Source: Tubiluchus corallicola
Lineage: Eukaryota; Priapulida; Priapulimorpha; Priapulimorphida; Tubiluchidae
Assembly: GCA_030141605.1 (NCBI GenBank)
Contig: JAQGDQ010000039.1
Coordinates: 622,001-681,145, forward strand
Direction: 5' to 3'
DNA: 59,145 nt
Below, one piece after another: positions 59,076-59,145 of this stretch. How positions within the stretch are numbered: position 1 is the first letter of the stretch; each line of letters opens with the position of its first letter. The notes under the pieces were generated by a model. It was given only the letters and a program-made list of their open reading frames with translations, was not told where the DNA came from and searched no databases. Both the position numbers and the translations under genes were made by a program.

Positions 59076-59145
59076 CAGCATTTCAACTACATACGTTCTT
59101 TATCATTAAGACATTTGAATCAGCATGCAGTCAGCACAATTTAGC

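Overview
This window looks like AT-rich, intergenic or intronic DNA from a eukaryote, most likely a metazoan. The evidence is the density of long microsatellites, tRNA-derived SINE-like units with pol III A and B boxes, decayed 3' ends of non-LTR retrotransposons (LINEs), inverted-repeat (MITE/foldback) elements and TTAGGG-type telomere-like hexamers. The mix resembles marine invertebrate genomes, but I cannot name a taxon from the sequence. I found no prokaryotic operon structure, no rRNA, no CRISPR array and no host protein-coding exon I could defend. Most open frames are short, in line with chance at this base composition, or are translations of simple repeats.

Layout. At 0-9.2 kb there are fragments of at least two LINE C-termini (2.06 and 7.38 kb), one with a 3' UTR ending in an (AAATA)n-type tail, plus a 151-bp tandem duplication. 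At 13-18 kb there are tRNA-derived fragments, two TTAGGG-core inverted-repeat elements and a fuller SINE (17.57-17.85 kb). At 20-31.8 kb there are a possible hAT-like element, a frameshifted LINE C-terminus (21.1 kb), a 229-bp direct repeat pair at about 99% identity (26.5 and 27.9 kb), a foldback element (28.3 kb), a 290-bp polypurine tract (29.9 kb), an AT palindrome next to (CA)n (30.8 kb) and a further LINE C-terminus (31.3 kb). At 34-41 kb there are (ATTCT)19, a cluster of tRNA-like units all on the minus strand (35.3-37.1 kb), and a notable cluster of a minisatellite-armed foldback (39.8-40.2 kb), a SINE whose body is tandemly triplicated with a 182-bp period (40.2-40.8 kb) and a TTAGGG-core element (40.97 kb). 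At 43-59 kb there are a diverged dispersed repeat pair, trinucleotide arrays, (GA)59 and other purine tracts, a tandem duplication of about 203 bp, a decayed reverse transcriptase on the minus strand (54.6-54.9 kb), a MITE with a near-perfect 36-bp terminal inverted repeat (56.65 kb) and a fourth TTAGGG-core element (58.8 kb).

Nothing here forms a gene pathway. What unifies the window is mobile-element activity and its by-products: LINE machinery fragments, SINEs likely copied by such machinery, microsatellites seeded at retrotransposon 3' ends, and a short inverted-repeat family that carries telomere-like hexamers. The candidates for something undescribed are this TTAGGG-core family and the SINE-to-satellite triplication.
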